Positions 23,186-37,205 of a stretch of 64,000 nt of DNA are shown here, piece by piece. A program made the position numbers and the translations under genes. Within the stretch, counting starts at the first letter, position 1, and each line of letters starts with the position of its first letter. This DNA comes from Sympetrum striolatum. Lineage: Eukaryota; Arthropoda; Insecta; Odonata; Libellulidae. Where the stretch lies: the NCBI GenBank assembly GCA_947579665.1, contig OX388349.1, forward strand, positions 26,940,459 to 27,004,458. The letters run 5' to 3'. The notes under the pieces were generated by a model. It made no database searches, had not been told where the DNA came from, and saw only the letters and a list, made by a program, of their open reading frames with translations.

Positions 23186-23695
23186 TATGTCTATGTAAGG
23201 TCTCTGCAACCCGCCATTCAGTGAAGAAAGGGGGTTCAAAAACCAAGACCCTACTGTCATTATCTATTGTTTTCGCGTATCGTTATTTAAAATATTTATT
23301 CTTGAAAAGATTTTTTCTAGTATCTATTACTCTGATCTTCCTTGTACAATTAGAACGGCTTATATACCAGTGATGTCACATTATATCGATTTCATATTCT
23401 AAAAATATAATTTCTAAAAACGCATTCAGTAAATTCATACTTTTTAGTAATTTTCTATCTTCTAATGATTCCTATCCCGCATCCCATATCAATTCAATAA
23501 CACTCACTTCTTTATCATAACAATTCTTTACAAAGCGTATCATCATTTGCTGTACCTTTTCTTCCCTCCAAGTACGAAACTTGTCTCATAATACTAATAC
23601 ATGCTTACACAAGGCAAGATCTAACTAACGGCCTACAACTCAACATCACTTAGAAACTATTCCTTGGCTTTTACCGACTATTCTTTTAACTTCAT
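23186..23695 (-). pseudogene. Old degenerate LINE 3' fragment
   Basis: Minus-strand, heavily mutated copy of the LINE at 6.7-8.0 kb. The CTATGTCTATGTAAG tail, a decayed 3' hairpin, and traces of the C-terminal coding region align in order (a TTCCTATCCCGCATCCC segment near 23486, GACTATTCTTTTAAC near 23678). No reading frame survives. It is older than the other copies, judging by divergence. Confidence 0.7.
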
Positions 23696-23699
23696 TCTC

Positions 23700-25620
23700 A
23701 TTTTATTTTACATAGGGATTTTACGTAGGCTTAATTGATCGGATTATCTTTGATTAAGATTATCAGGTACTATGAAACAAAGTTTTTGTGGACAATTAGT
23801 CACTAATGAGGACAAATTTCTACACGTGATAAAATGAAATAATTCCAGTATTTGTAGTACAGTCTCGTGAAATATGTTTGGGAAATTGTGTAAATTTATT
23901 CTGAGAGTTTTTAGTTGAGAGTTAGTCAAATGTTTGTTTGTTGATAAACATTTCATGTTTGTTGTGTTATTATACTTATATTTTGGTATAAGGATGTTTA
24001 TAATAATTATTTATTCACACATTACATTAAATGAGAAAACTTTTATCGTCGCACTAATCACAATAGGACTGCAAGTCAAATTTAGCTCAATATTGTAAAA
24101 TTCATGCATAATTAAGGTCCCCTGTAAGTCCAGCATAAGCACATATTTAATTTGTTTAGGGCCATCATTGGGATGAGATAATCCATATAGATGTGCATGA
24201 TCCCATAAATCACATTAACGCATTGTGAGCGGTCGCTTGGTTATTAGCTGTCATGAACTTAGGGGGCTCTCCCATCTTGACGCCTCTAATCAGAACTTTG
24301 GATTAGAAGCATAATTGAGGATAATTCGTGAATGAATACGTTATTGCTGATAATTCTGCGAATAAGAGCTTAAGAGAATAAAAAGTGAAAAGTAGCAACA
24401 TTACTGGGACTCTTACCTAGGTCTCCCACTTTTCGGAGCGGTATTCTAACCATTAAACGACTTCTTAAACATGACCCGAGTTTGAAACAAATTTAAAAAA
24501 GATATATCCATAAATTACAGGTAGATTTCAGTTTAAAACTTATTTTAAATCAAATCTCTTGTGATTGCAGTGGCATCGCGAGGTAATTAAAAGAGAAACT
24601 GTTTCGGTATCATTACTATTACGCTACCATAGGGTGACCTGGGATAAGATTGATAGGTCGAATTAGGAATAAGCTACGCAAGATCAAATTTACCGATTGT
24701 TTATAATAAAAACTTAATAACCCCTACAATAAAATGAATGAAATAAACGTAACTTATTTGAATATGTAAAGCTATTAATGAATAGATCTGACCCATCTGA
24801 ACGATGAATAATGACAATTCACTTCCTTTCATAAAATTACATCATTCTAAAGCATGAGAATTACCTGAGGTCACATTACAGTAATCCTTTCATATTTATA
24901 TCTTCGTGAATCATTTCTAATAAAATTATAGGAAGATTCCCTATTCTCTTCCTACGCGGATAAAAATATTATAATATAAATGATATATGAAATTAAGTCA
25001 AAATTGGGGTTTAATTCTGTTTTTTTTTCAAATTTTACCTTTTTGGATAAAAATATAGCAAACATTTTCTTGTAGAATTAGTTCTAAAGGGTTATGAGTT
25101 TGGTCAGTTTTGTTATAGCCACTCTCTGTATCAGCACTACGTAACAAAGCTTTAGTTTTGAAGTATAAAACCATAAAAGAATTAAAATAGTTGAAAAAAA
25201 TACTGGTTAATACTTTCCATCAAGGTTAAACGGCTGAACCCTTTTTTATTTGTTTAATGGAAGAGGAGTCAATATGAATCCTCATTTAACTTTAAGTTAC
25301 ACAGAAATTTTGGAAACGAATTCAATTTAGGTTTTGGCAAGCGTCAATGGATTGTGAGGCTTAATTGGTTTGAATTATTCTATATATTTCTTTTTTGAGT
25401 TTATTCCATAGTTCCGAAGATAAAGAGAGGGAAAATATTGAGTTCCGAGAACCACTGAGGAAAAGTGAAAGGTCACTTAAAAATAATAGATGTAAAGGTA
25501 AGAATAGAATTACTTAGGGAATACGCTATTCTTGACATAAAGTTGCGGTCACTTTACATTTAATTAATTTGTTAAATGATAAATGATACTCATAACAGAA
25601 TCGTACCCTATCATCTTTAT
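23700..25620. other. AT-rich sequence; one tRNA-like relic
   Basis: Only the tRNA-like stretch near 24405-24475 stands out. Confidence 0.5.
24405..24475 (-). pseudogene. Degenerate tRNA-like sequence
   Basis: On the minus strand, TTTAATGGTTAGAAT resembles a tRNA D-arm/A box, followed by CTCC...GGGAG around an anticodon-like loop. A decayed B box follows (GGTAAGAGTCC against GGTTCGANTCC). The acceptor stem does not pair convincingly, so this is at best a tRNA pseudogene or SINE head. Confidence 0.3.
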
Positions 25621-25626
25621 ATATAA

Positions 25627-26190
25627 AATCTTATCTATTAAATATAGATGACTCTCCGGATTCATCCAATGATATAGATAGATAGATAGATAGATAGGAT
25701 ACTAATTCACAGGCTAAACCACCAGCGTCATTGACTTGCAATTTTTAGGACGTATTGGCCATAACGTGTAACCGCCAGAAAAAATGCGATTTTGAACCTC
25801 AGTGTCATGGGTTCGATTCCAGACGGCCTCAAATTCCCGATTTTTTCCCGTTTAACTGCATTGCTTTGATTTTCGGGAATTTTTAAAAAATACTCCCCGG
25901 ATAGGTAGGGACTTTAAACTCAAAGAGCCGATAGATATTGCCAGAATCTATGGAAACCATTAATGACTTTTACAGAAAATATCCTGCGTTCGATTCTAGG
26001 ACTATGCAAAAAACTGTCCTTTAAAATTCATTGAGGTAGTTTTTCATTATTTTTTTGATGCACTTATCGAAATGATAGGAAGTTCGTGCTCAGCTAGAAG
26101 ATGTATGGTAAGAATTGATTTAAGAAAAAAAATTAGATAAGACCGTACTATTCCTGGGTTCGATGCCAGATCACATTAAATTTTCTGTCG
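25627..26190 (+). repeat. T-arm array element, truncated after three modules
   Basis: It begins with the CCGGATTCAT head and a (GATA)n run (about 25672-25700). Motifs follow at 25810 (GGTTCGA), 25987 (CGTTCGA) and 26157 (GGTTCGA), spaced 177 and 170 bp. This matches the first three modules of the copy at 10.56-11.74 kb. Sequence similarity stops near 26190. Confidence 0.8.
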
Positions 26191-29100
26191 ATAATTTTTT
26201 TACCAATTTACTTATTTATTTTGAATTAATAGTAATAATAATGGTGTTTTCCTTGAAAACTATTTCTCATTAGCTTTTTGATCATATATTTTTCGCATAA
26301 CCATAAGGGATATTTTCCTATAGCATTGAATGTTTTTAAATATATACTATATAGATCTTCGCAATTACTATAAAATGGAGACCTTATTTACTTGGTGACG
26401 AAATTGCAATGTTACTCCCTCCCTGGATATATTACTTAATGAGAGTAGTAACTAAAAAGCGGATACATTTTCTCTAAGTGAACAAGCAAAATAAATAACT
26501 TATACGATTAAGTCTACCTATGAGGAATTGTGAGACGAGTAGAGCATTACCTTCTTGGGTGATGTAAGGTGGGGACTTCATATGCCAACTACAGTAGCCG
26601 TGAAGGCCTATTAGAAACACACAGATAACTTATACTATTACGTTCACAAGATTTCCGAACTTAGTATTTTTCGCAGAAACGCCGAGCAGGGAAATGTAAA
26701 ATTCTGATTGTAGATTGGTAGGTAAGTAGGTAGGCGGTAGGTAGCTGTACCCACAATATATGGTGCAATATACCAACAGAATGTTACTATTCTCCTGTTC
26801 AGAGTTTTCATGGGGAGAATAGCTTCGGGAACATTTTGAACATTATGAAAGTAATTGACAAGTCATAAACTTACTATTTAAAATTAACTTATAATATATA
26901 CGTAAATTATAACAATTGAACAGTTTCGTTTGTAAGTTAATGTCGCAGGTTGTCAACTTTATGTATGTACTAATATAAAGTTTATATATTTGATGATTTT
27001 AGGAAATTGCTGGAGTGGTTGGTAAATGTAGTTCTTGTAACTAACAATTGAAGTTTGATATTGATATATTAAAAAAATATTTCATTTAGTTGGCGGGATT
27101 GCAGTGACGTATGCAGTAACAATATTTTTTCGTATACATCGAAATTTGGAATATTATTTGAAAATTTGCTCTTTTAATTCCCGTCGTAACATTAACGTCT
27201 CTTTGTGGTGGAAATGCAAAATAATTAGATAATTTACATAATTTTACTTTATTTTTTATATCAGTCTACTTTATATCGCTCTCAGGGAGGGTAAAAAAAT
27301 GAATTCATAGCAAATTTTAGCTGTATACTTTCTGTCTTTAAGCTGTATATTTCGAAGCCAACGATTTCATTCATTATTTTTATGGATAAATTTTAAGTCC
27401 AGGAGAATATAATACTAATTTCATATTCAAAATTTGGCATAATACTGGCTTTATTAATACTCTAAACCCATAACACTGTTCTCTACGCAAAGTTCTAATA
27501 AATTAATCTGAAAATCTCTTTTTGACATCGAATAATGTTATCTCTTCTGTTCATGTTAAAGCATCTGGCTTTGGCAGCTATCAAAACGTCAAAAATAATT
27601 TATATTTTTTTACTCTCTTTAATTTCATAGGAAATTTCGTACATGTAGACGTTCTTTGAAAGTTCATTCTTAGGAATGTTCATTTTCTCCTCCGATGACG
27701 ATAGAAAATTTACTTCTGAAAGTTTCAAAATTGTATTGTTCATGTATGACTTCATTATGTCAAATTTAACAATCTCCTTGAGATTTTGAAGTCTTCCGCC
27801 GACTAAAGGATTTTTTATTCATTTTCTTTTGGCGGTATAATTAAACAGGCATTAGAAGAGCAGATTTTATTGGACTCTATAGTTAATTAAATCAAATAAT
27901 TTAACATGTTGCATAACGAACTAAGGGCTTTTCAGACGTTTTTTACCGGTGCAAATGCCGCGCACGAATTAATTTCGTGTGAATAGGAGAATTAACTGAA
28001 GTTTCAATCAATGGATCCAGCCACCTGTATTTAAATAAAGGGGCCTGCATGGTCTATAACAAAGCTAAAGAGAGGAAATAAATTAATTCTTAAATATTTT
28101 AACTCTCAAAATCAGAGAGAAATAGTCAGGTGTTAAGTATTCATATTGGTGTTCAAATACGCTCTACTATTCAACAACAAATGGAAATACGCTGAACCTT
28201 TCTTAACACAGCTAATTAATCTGTATACATTAACTTGACCAATATTAGTTCCGGTTTAAAGATTAGGCTGATTGATTTCATGTGTCTATAACATTAATGT
28301 CTACATTCTCGTGATATGGACACATTTAAATGCGGATAAATCCATTGAGGAGCGTTTGCATGTCTTCAGGGTAGCTCCTTGGACGTGGATTATTAAATTG
28401 AGGATTCAATCTTATTGCCTACATTATCTGGTAAATAGAAATCAGTGAATGTATACTATCTACATATTAATAACGCCGCTAAAAGAGTGTGTAAGTAAAT
28501 GGAAATCCCTCTCTCTAAATAGCCCCATAACTTACTGAGAACAGACTCGTATTTCATCTTCCGTGGTTCGAAGTTAAGGTTTTCAGAGGAAATTTCATAA
28601 TTCAGGAGAGGCAAATTATATTTACTCCGAGAGTAAGTGAAGGTTAAGATTAAGACACTACAATATAGAATGTTAAAAATTAAAGGTTGGGGAATTTTTA
28701 TTTACTGAACTGAATTGCTGCGGACATATTATTTTTGTTTAACCATATACAATTTTATAAAATACGCGTACATTTCAGCTATATTCAACACAGGTAAGGT
28801 ACATAGAAACAAATTAAAATACTCATTCCACTTAAAGATACAGATTTCGCTGATTTTTCTGTAAGGGATAGGGGACTCGGAAAATAATTCAATTTATGTT
28901 GAAACATTACCAAAATCTACTGAAAGGAATGTACTAAATATGCTGGATGTGGCCTTTTCATCATTTCAAGTCGTGAAGACTGCTTGTTATTGACATGGCT
29001 GGTTTTGTATTTCTTTTGAATTCCAGAAATTTACTGAATATCAAACACCGTATAGCGAATATTTCTTCTTAGGAGGAATTTCCTCACGTATTAAAGTCGA

Positions 29101-32100
29101 TGATCAAAGTGTCAAATTTAAGTATTGCACCAAGTCAGCGCTCCAAAACATCTTCAGTCAAGCCCCTTTCAGTCACATGAAAAATGCAAATGTCCGAATA
29201 TAGTAGGACTGCGAAGTGGAGAAAGAATTTCTTCGGAATGAAATTCCTATATTGCGTAGTAGTTTGAAAGTTGTTGTTGAGGATGCAAGGAGGGAATTGC
29301 AGCGCTGGTCTCTGCAAGAGTAGTTCGAGCTTATGACGTCATAGACACGGAAATGCTGCACCCTCTGGTCGTCTGCAAATTGCATCCGACAGTCGATAAT
29401 TTGCAATTCCGGCAGTTCTAGGGTCCGTGTACTATCCGATTTCTGGATCGGCGTACTAATTCTACACATGGCAATTTGCAAAATTCGATATTGCGAATGC
29501 GCTATAAGCCTATTATAACCGCTGCTAAATTGAGTTTGTATGATTAGCATTCGAATAATCTTCTATTCATTATTCTCGAGGACTGCTTTTTCAATGGCTT
29601 CAAGGGATAGTTCAGGAATCGGTCATTGATGTGGCTAGTAGTTAATTCACTGAAACTACAGTAATGTGTATTGTAAACAATTGACGTGAAAATATATAAA
29701 AGTTCGTATGCGATACTTTTCTTTACTTTAAGAACGATACGCTCAATTTTCCTTTCCATGCAATGTAAGGCTGTAATTTCGGATAATTAACTAATCTATG
29801 CTTATTCTTCTATATTATACCTCTATATTTTATTATAGATTTAAAATATATATATATAGCACGGGGTTCATGTCTTTCTTTTTCATAGATTAAAAACTTT
29901 TATCATAAGGCCATAATGATATTTGAAAGAGAAGAACAGTAATTACCAAAATATTTTCCACCTAGGTAAAACATATCTTACTAGAGGTGTCTTAGGATGG
30001 GCCTAAAAATAACTGATTTTAGCAATTTATAAATCACGGAAATCGAAGTTTGTCTTTATTGTCAACAATCAGTTTTCGCGAAGTACGACACACCTATGGC
30101 GATCAAATTGCTTGGCAAAGTTTTAGATCTGGTCCAATCTTAATTCCAACCTCAACTTTTAAAATAATGTTAATGAGGACTTCTTTTTCAGGAATTTCAT
30201 AGAAAAATTAGAAGTCATATTAAGTTTTATGAGTATATTTGTTTGTAAAATAACCATATTGTTTTATTAAGCGGAGGACTTTCTTGAAGAAACATTAATA
30301 ATTTATCCAAAAGAGACATTGCATTCTCTCAAGGGTGTTTATTAACAGAATATGTAACGAAATTTAGTTATTCTAATATTTAAATTAGGTAACTATTGGA
30401 ATAAATACACTTACACATGATTTATCGTGACAATTTTCACCATTTACACACACATACGAATCAAGGGATGAATTTCACTTATATCACTGACACAATGTCC
30501 TGCCTCAAAAACATTCCAAATCCTCAAAGAAAACCACAAAACTGGAGTCTTTATTTTCATTCACGATTTCACTGACGATATTTCCTTTACGAATACTTCA
30601 GATATACAGGCATACCGATGGATGTCTTCAACATGAAAACTAAATCCACAGAATACGTAGCAAGCTGGTTTAAAAGTAGATAACAACCACCATTAGAGAA
30701 CAGAAACGAGGTTGTTAGTCACTTGATATTACTCACTGCCCTTGAAATGCTATTCCGTGCTTCAAACTTTTCACGACGAACGACAATTTCTAAGAGCGCG
30801 GGAGAAGGCCTCGTAAACACCTCGTGATTGCTTTAAGGTCGTGCGTGAAATGGCGGGGAGAAGTTTATCCAAGCTGTTATATTTTTATATTTATGAGAAT
30901 TGATTACGTAAAATGTGATCAAAAACGTGTTCCTTTTGGATTGGCCTTCACTGAGAGTGTGTTACTCGTGCAACGTGAGTGTCTACTTATGGAATACTTT
31001 AATGGGAAACACGTGTCGACAGTCGAACCTCTGCTCTGCATTCAGTGATTTCCTTCAATACATGCGTAGGAAAGTGTATAATTCTGATTCAGCGATAAAA
31101 GTGTTGTGAATCAAACAAAGTATCAATGTGAATTAATCTTATTTCTGGAATTCTACTGTTCTTCTTTGACGTATCAATTTCTGTCGGTGGAGTAAGATTA
31201 GCAGTAAGTACATACAATAACTTTCATGGATATGCTTGATTTAGAAAATGGAATACGTGTATATAATATAATTTCAGCATCATCTTACTCTCTTGTTTGT
31301 AGCAACAACAGCAATTGTGTAAATTACTCCAATCATTGACGAATTAAGGCAAAGTCATAGCTTTTGTGTAGCAGTTCAAATTAGAGGTTGTATAAGGAAG
31401 TGTACCTGTAGGTGTTAAAATCAACTTGTAGATTAATGATGAATGATTAATGCTTTTTCGATCCAATGCTAAACGTTGATATTAGGCTTAAGGAAGTTTA
31501 TGTTGCTCTGACGATAGATTACTTTAAGTACTTTGGCTTTCTGGCTTGATCATCATTTGGAATAATTCCTATATTAGCATTCCAATCGAAGATTCATATA
31601 AAATTAATCGAGTGTAGTGCATACACCTTCTCTTGGTCATTTGTTAAGGACTCATGGTTATCTGCAAGTAAAAGGGGATTAAAAAAATTTAAAAATCTTA
31701 AAATAATCATTCTGTGCTTCTTTACAATAATCATCCTTAGTAGATGAGAGAGGGGTGGAACATAATACCGAAATTCCGAAGATAGAAAGTAATATTTATT
31801 TTTCTAGGTCTTTGGGATCCTATGTATTTGACAATTAGTATAACTTGGTTTGTTTAATCTAACAATTTTTTGTTATCATTGATAGCTTTCGTTAAAATGT
31901 TTAAATCAAGTTATACAAAGGTAAATCAGAGAGAAGAGCAAATAAACGAATCGAGTTATTTTTTTTTTCGCTGACTTGAAGTTACGATATATTATGGATT
32001 TGGTTAAGAAATTAATATATATTCATGCACTGAATGATATGCACAAGTAAAATTCATTTATGTAGTTATCCTAAAAAATGATAATGTTTCGTTAAAAATC

Positions 32101-32290
32101 GTGTTATTGTTTTCATTCCGCCATCTTAAAAATATTTCGAGCAATTGCATCTAGGAAAAAGATAATTTATGAAAAGTTTTATAACTAATATTTCAGAAAA
32201 TTTAATTTTCGAAGTTAATTTAAAATTTTATTGAACAGTAAGTCATAATTTATGTTGCTTTTTAAATTATTTTAATTGCATAAAATAATT
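26191..32290. other. Long AT-rich, largely unique stretch
   Basis: No coding gene is supported. Notable are a short GTAG-rich simple repeat at 26715-26747 and the motif-dense island at 29330-29490. A GC-richer patch lies near 30780-31060, where frames overlap on the plus strand without a recognisable domain. Confidence 0.5.
29332..29485. promoter_or_regulatory. Candidate regulatory island with CRE palindrome
   Basis: A perfect 12-bp palindrome TATGACGTCATA (29332-29343) contains the CRE core TGACGTCA. Three related words follow within 150 bp: GCAAATTGC (29375-29383), AATTTGCAATT (29398-29408) and GCAATTTGCAAAATT (29471-29485). The region is GC-richer than its surroundings. A 125-codon minus-strand frame crosses it (29173-29550) but shows no domain. 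A regulatory role is inference from motif density only. Confidence 0.3.
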
Positions 32291-32425
32291 ATTAACTGTA
32301 AGGGGGTGGGGCCATGACGAGGAATTTGAATCCAACCAATCAAGTGAGAGCAATATTGTTCGAAAATTACCCAGATGGCTATTTCCTCAGTTCCTGTCAA
32401 GATCTCCGCTAGTGCTGTCGTCAGT
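32290..32425 (+). promoter_or_regulatory. Candidate promoter with CCAAT box
   Basis: A locally GC-richer segment has GGGGGTGGGGCC (about 32302-32313) and AACCAATCAA (CCAAT box, about 32334-32343). Arthropod-initiator-like TCAGT words follow at about 32390 and 32421. No clear TATA box or downstream promoter element is visible. It lies just upstream of a candidate first exon ending in a strong splice donor. Confidence 0.35.
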
Positions 32426-32522
32426 TGTTTTGAAAAATCCGTTGTAATTTGAAGTTTGCGCAGAGTAGAAGAGTATTATTTTAAAGATATCCATTGTCGA
32501 TTCCTAGGATCTCCATTATTTG
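32421..32522 (+). ncRNA. Candidate non-coding first exon
   Basis: The start is placed at the TCAGT initiator-like word; the true start is uncertain. The end is set by a consensus donor, TTG|GTAAGTTAA. No long ORF is present. It is read as a 5' UTR exon or lncRNA exon. Confidence 0.3.
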
Positions 32523-33330
32523 GTAAGTTAATTTAAACTCCATAAACTAATTTTTCTTGAGCTTAGTTGTTTTATGGAATTTAATGATTTCGCGTTCTTT
32601 GGACCGATACTTTAACAATTATCGTAGTTAAGTATTAGTGCAAATAGTTAGAGTAGTCTTAAGATTTGAATTGAGTTCGAGCTTCCCTTAAATATGCAAC
32701 AGCCTTACCTCTTTTCTATTCGCATTCTTATGGATTTTCCTCTGTAGTTTTGCGTTTCTAATTGTATTAGAATACATCAGATTTGGTAATTATGTTTTCC
32801 CTTAACTTCGTGATAGCCATTCGTAAAAGAATGCAGCGAAATACGTTTTCTATACCAAAATCCTTTCCTTATCTTATGGTAAGAAACTTACGAGAAAAAG
32901 TCTGGCGTAACTTTGATTCAAACTTGTCTTGTTTTGTGTTCTAATTGTCTGGTGGTTTCGCCAAACGCTCAGCTAGTTTGATATTAAGGTTTAAAGATTC
33001 TTATGATTGATAATGTCAATTTTATGTCATTTTTCTTGGAATTCAGTTAATGTTATATTTAATTGAAACATTCATTCAAAACTTTCTGCAATATATATCT
33101 TACCAGAGTTACATTCCTTTTTTCATTAATTTTCAATTTCTTACTCATTGTGTCTTCAATCAGCTATCCTCGACAAATTCGGTAACGGAATTTCCAGTTT
33201 CAAAATAATGCGTAACCTCATTTTACATTAGTGATAGTCGTTCACGCTTTGCCATGACAATAGAATAGAATATTTTCTTCTGAAGGAATTTAATTTCAGT
33301 TTTATTAATATGGTATTTCTTTTTTTCCAG

Positions 33331-33446
33331 GTTCGATGAAAGTGAAATTCTTCCTATTTGAATAAGGGTCTGGAGTCACTCACGTTTGGAAAGCCATGAA
33401 AGGAACCAACATCGAAGAGGCACTACGAATGAGATCTCCAATTTAG
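33331..33446 (+). ncRNA. Candidate non-coding internal exon
   Basis: This 116-bp segment has strong splice signals at both ends: acceptor TTTCTTTTTTTCCAG and donor TTTAG|GTAAGC. All three forward frames contain stops, so it would be UTR or lncRNA. It contains two short upstream-type ORFs, each beginning with ATG. The spacing and strength of the paired signals are better than expected by chance but unproven. Confidence 0.35.
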
Positions 33447-36400
33447 GTAAGCTGAAGTTGAGCATTAAACGTATTAAGTTGATGCATTTCGAGAGTCTCT
33501 GTCTTTCATTTACTTTGAAGATTTATAAAAGATTTGATGCGAAAATCATAATGTATTCTCAATAATCTAGAACAACTGTCTCTGTAATGAAAACTAATTA
33601 ATCAGCGATACATAGTGACATTTCATTACAAAGGAACCTGGTGAACTCTATTTAAATATTTTATCTATATTATCTGCTTCTAATTCTAGATAAAAGCTGT
33701 AGTGTAAAAAGGGAATGAAGTTGGATATTTCGCACTTCATTAATAATATCCGAACGTCTGAAGTAGTGTTATCCACACAATCCGCTGAAATCGTGTGTTT
33801 TTAATATTGCGTCATTCATATGTAATACGATTATTTTACATACTCTTGAGAATTTTATAAATGATATGCTTCATGTAATGCAAACGAAATTATTATTCCC
33901 ATATATGATATAGATGGATTAGAGTTCTAGGAGGGAGAGGGACCATATGTTAGGTATATAGTTGCTAATGAAGGAATGAAGAAAGTGAATTATATCGTCC
34001 TTAGCGACCTTCAGTCCTCATGCTGTTTTAAAATTATAATCAATCTTCCGATCCCCTTAATAAGTATACGATGAATTTTAAAATATATGGTCTTAAAATG
34101 TACTTATATTATCAAAATTTAAGATGAGATGAAGAATTAGATCGGATCAATGTAAATGAAGAAATAAAGTAAGAAATCTGCGTATTTGCTCTTAAATATC
34201 AGGAAAATGACTAAACTCTCGTTAAATTAAAGCGATTCGTAATGCAGGAGTTCAGGAAGTATTTAACATGCGTACTTTCGAATTAAAATAATTTCTCGGT
34301 CACTACAGCTATTGAATAGCGAAGCAATGTCAGAACCAAGGCTATTTCAGTTCATTCTCAAATTATATGTTTAGCGTTTAGTCAAATTTCTACACCAATT
34401 GGTGCATCACTCCATACATAAAATATTTGCTTATCTTTTCCACGTTTTTCTATTTCTCGTAATGAAAAATTAAAAGTGGGTTATTTATATACAGTGAGCT
34501 TTCTGAGAGGACATCATCTGTTTTGTTTTCCCCTTCTTTGGCTAACATACTTTCCTTTTCCATGGAATTCCATACTTTACTATGAATAACTTAAAGCTAT
34601 TGACGTTTATGCAGCTAGATATCTCGTGGGCCAACAGCTGTTTCTGTTTTCACTTTCTTTTGATAACGTATTTTTGCCTAAATTATCCTCAAATATTTAA
34701 CCTCCGCAAGAAGAAGTTAGAGACCTTCTGGGGCTCAAATGACCTTCGATTCTTCTGCCTCGCTTTCAAGGTTAATGCTGGTCTTTTCGTGCTGTTTCCG
34801 AGTAACTGTTCGTTATTCATTGAATGAGATAACTTGTAGTAAATATAATGATATGAATTGCAGCGTATACAATAAATGAATTTAGAATATCGCTGTTGAG
34901 GAAATTACATAATAAGGAACCTGTTTAATGAAGACAATTCAATTTTTAAATGAGGCAATGTTATGGATGCACTGCAGTGTGATTAATAATCTTGAGAGAT
35001 TCTTACTACAATTGCCTTTGGGGAAGTTGCCATCTCCAGAGATGGTGACAGAGGACGTCGCCAAAATGTTGGTTTACACCGAAGAACTGACCCGCTTCTC
35101 TACCCAGGAAGATTTCCTTAGCATATCTTTTAATCATTATCATATTTTCGTTGAACCATGTCTCTGGAATTAACTTGCTGACTCTCGCTTTTTACTATTA
35201 ATAAAAGTATTTATAATTTTTAAATAACGTTTCTAAATTATGAATTATATGGTTGTCATGAGCGATGGATTGTTTTACATAGCAGGAAATTTAAAAGTTT
35301 TAAATTATCATTGTGCATATTTCATTTATATCTTGTGTTTGGATTTCATTTCTACTATCAGAGATATTTTTTATTGATAAATATCTTTCAATTATTTCTT
35401 AAAAGCTGATATTTTTTAACATGAGAATCAGGACAATTCTTTAAAATTGTGGATTTTAATGTCAACATATCACTATTTAGATGGATACTCCATTAAGAAC
35501 CACCATTGACTTACATTAATTGAAGCCGAATAAAACTGAGTAATCTTAATTTGCTTTCTTTTTATATAATAGCTTAGATAGCACTCATTTATTGCTAGTT
35601 TGGAGAACGTAGTGCGTCCAACATACCGAAACGTGGAATTTAAAATTATATACTTCTTTTTACTCTTGACTCATTTATTATCGATGTAAAATATATGAAT
35701 TTGCAACTTGGTCGTGATAGTATCATAACATTATGAATTCATATGGAAAAGGCATTTTGAGGTTTAGCCCCGTATACTCGATCGACACTTTTATAGTAAT
35801 ATCCGAGTATTGCAGTAGTTTTAGAGTCACGGTTTACTTCTAAAAATAATTAAATTTGGCAGTTTTTGCTAATTCCAACGTCGGATTATTCTTTAATAAA
35901 AAACTATTTTTTATCTTTCTTTCCATATCGCTATACACAATAAAAGTGATAATGAAATAATGGAATTAAGTTAATTCTCTTATGATTATATCTTGACACA
36001 ATTTCCTTAATTCACATTTGCGATTTTGGTTCTAATAAGTGAAACCAACTTGGAACTCATACGACTGCCGAAGGTTGAAAACCAAAGTGTACTCTCATTA
36101 ATTCGCTCATATGACTTCAAGACGGGTGTTTATCAAAAAAAATTTTATAATTTTATAAATGTTGGTTTTGCATGTATTCATTTTAAAATTAGCGCTTTCC
36201 CTGCCCACATATTTTCTGCTATACTTTCAAGTAGAAAATTGATGATTGATTTAGCCAATGCAAGGGTGCATCTTTAGTAAATAAGCATGCATTATAATTA
36301 TTACCCTTAACCTTTGACGCTGACTTATTTCATCAAAGCCGTTTACTTTGCCTTTTTATTAATTATTTTCTTTTTTGTAACACTAATGCCCTACTTACAT

Positions 36401-36476
36401 CGTGTGTCTGTTGTTGTTGCATATTTTTGTTCTTGCCATTTCATCCATATGTTACGAATTTTCCTCCAAGAAGACT
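33447..36476. other. Putative intron or intergenic sequence
   Basis: AT-rich. Short plus-strand frames (34582-34827, 34928-35173, 36026-36277) have no recognisable domain. Nothing else is seen. Confidence 0.5.
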
Positions 36477-36480
36477 TTAA
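36477..36480. repeat. TTAA target-site duplication, left
   Basis: TTAA directly abuts the left terminal repeat; the matching copy is at 39248-39251. Confidence 0.9.
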
Positions 36481-37205
36481 CCCTTAACCAGTGACGTGCA
36501 ATTTTTGTCACACTACCAGTGACGTGCGGTCTGGGAGACCGCAATTTTTTAAATATCTTTAAAGTTACTAAATGACACATTTAACAAAATTTAAAATCCT
36601 TAATAAACTAATCAGTTATTCAATAATTTGAATTCAAATTTAATTTTATGTTAATATGAACAAAATTTCAATTATTAATCATTTTACGAAGATAGTCAAA
36701 AATTTGAATGAAAAAAACATATCCTATCAAAATAATGTCGCATATTAAAAATCAGGTGCCTATTTTTGTAGCAAAGCCTTTAATGTATTTTTGGGATGAT
36801 AATTGATAAAACGTTCTTGAAAAATATTTCATTTATTGTGTTTTTCATGGATTCTGCAAACGTTCGATTTTACATTTTTCGCGAAAAATGTCCTACCCCT
36901 CCATAGAAGCACAGCTTTTGCAAATATTTTTTGTGCATTATAAAAAACTGGTTGTCTACATTTGGATCAACAGAAGGAGGTTTTTCGTTTTTTTCATGGA
37001 GGGCAAAGTCGGCAAGTCTTCCGCTTCTCTAGTTTATCTTCGAAATTTTGAGGTTTTTCAACTGTTAGGTTCAGAATTCGGCCTATATTGGCTCTTAATT
37101 GTGTGGGAATCTTGCTGTTTGACATTATCCTCTTTAATTGTGGCCTTACTAACTCCGCTGCAATGCATTTAATAAAATCGTACCTATTCAGATACTTCTT
37201 GTCTT

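Noticed and set aside
211..26200. CRISPR-like array because of regular repeats and spacers
   Set aside because: Repeats are long diverged modules in a eukaryotic context, not short identical repeats with unique spacers.
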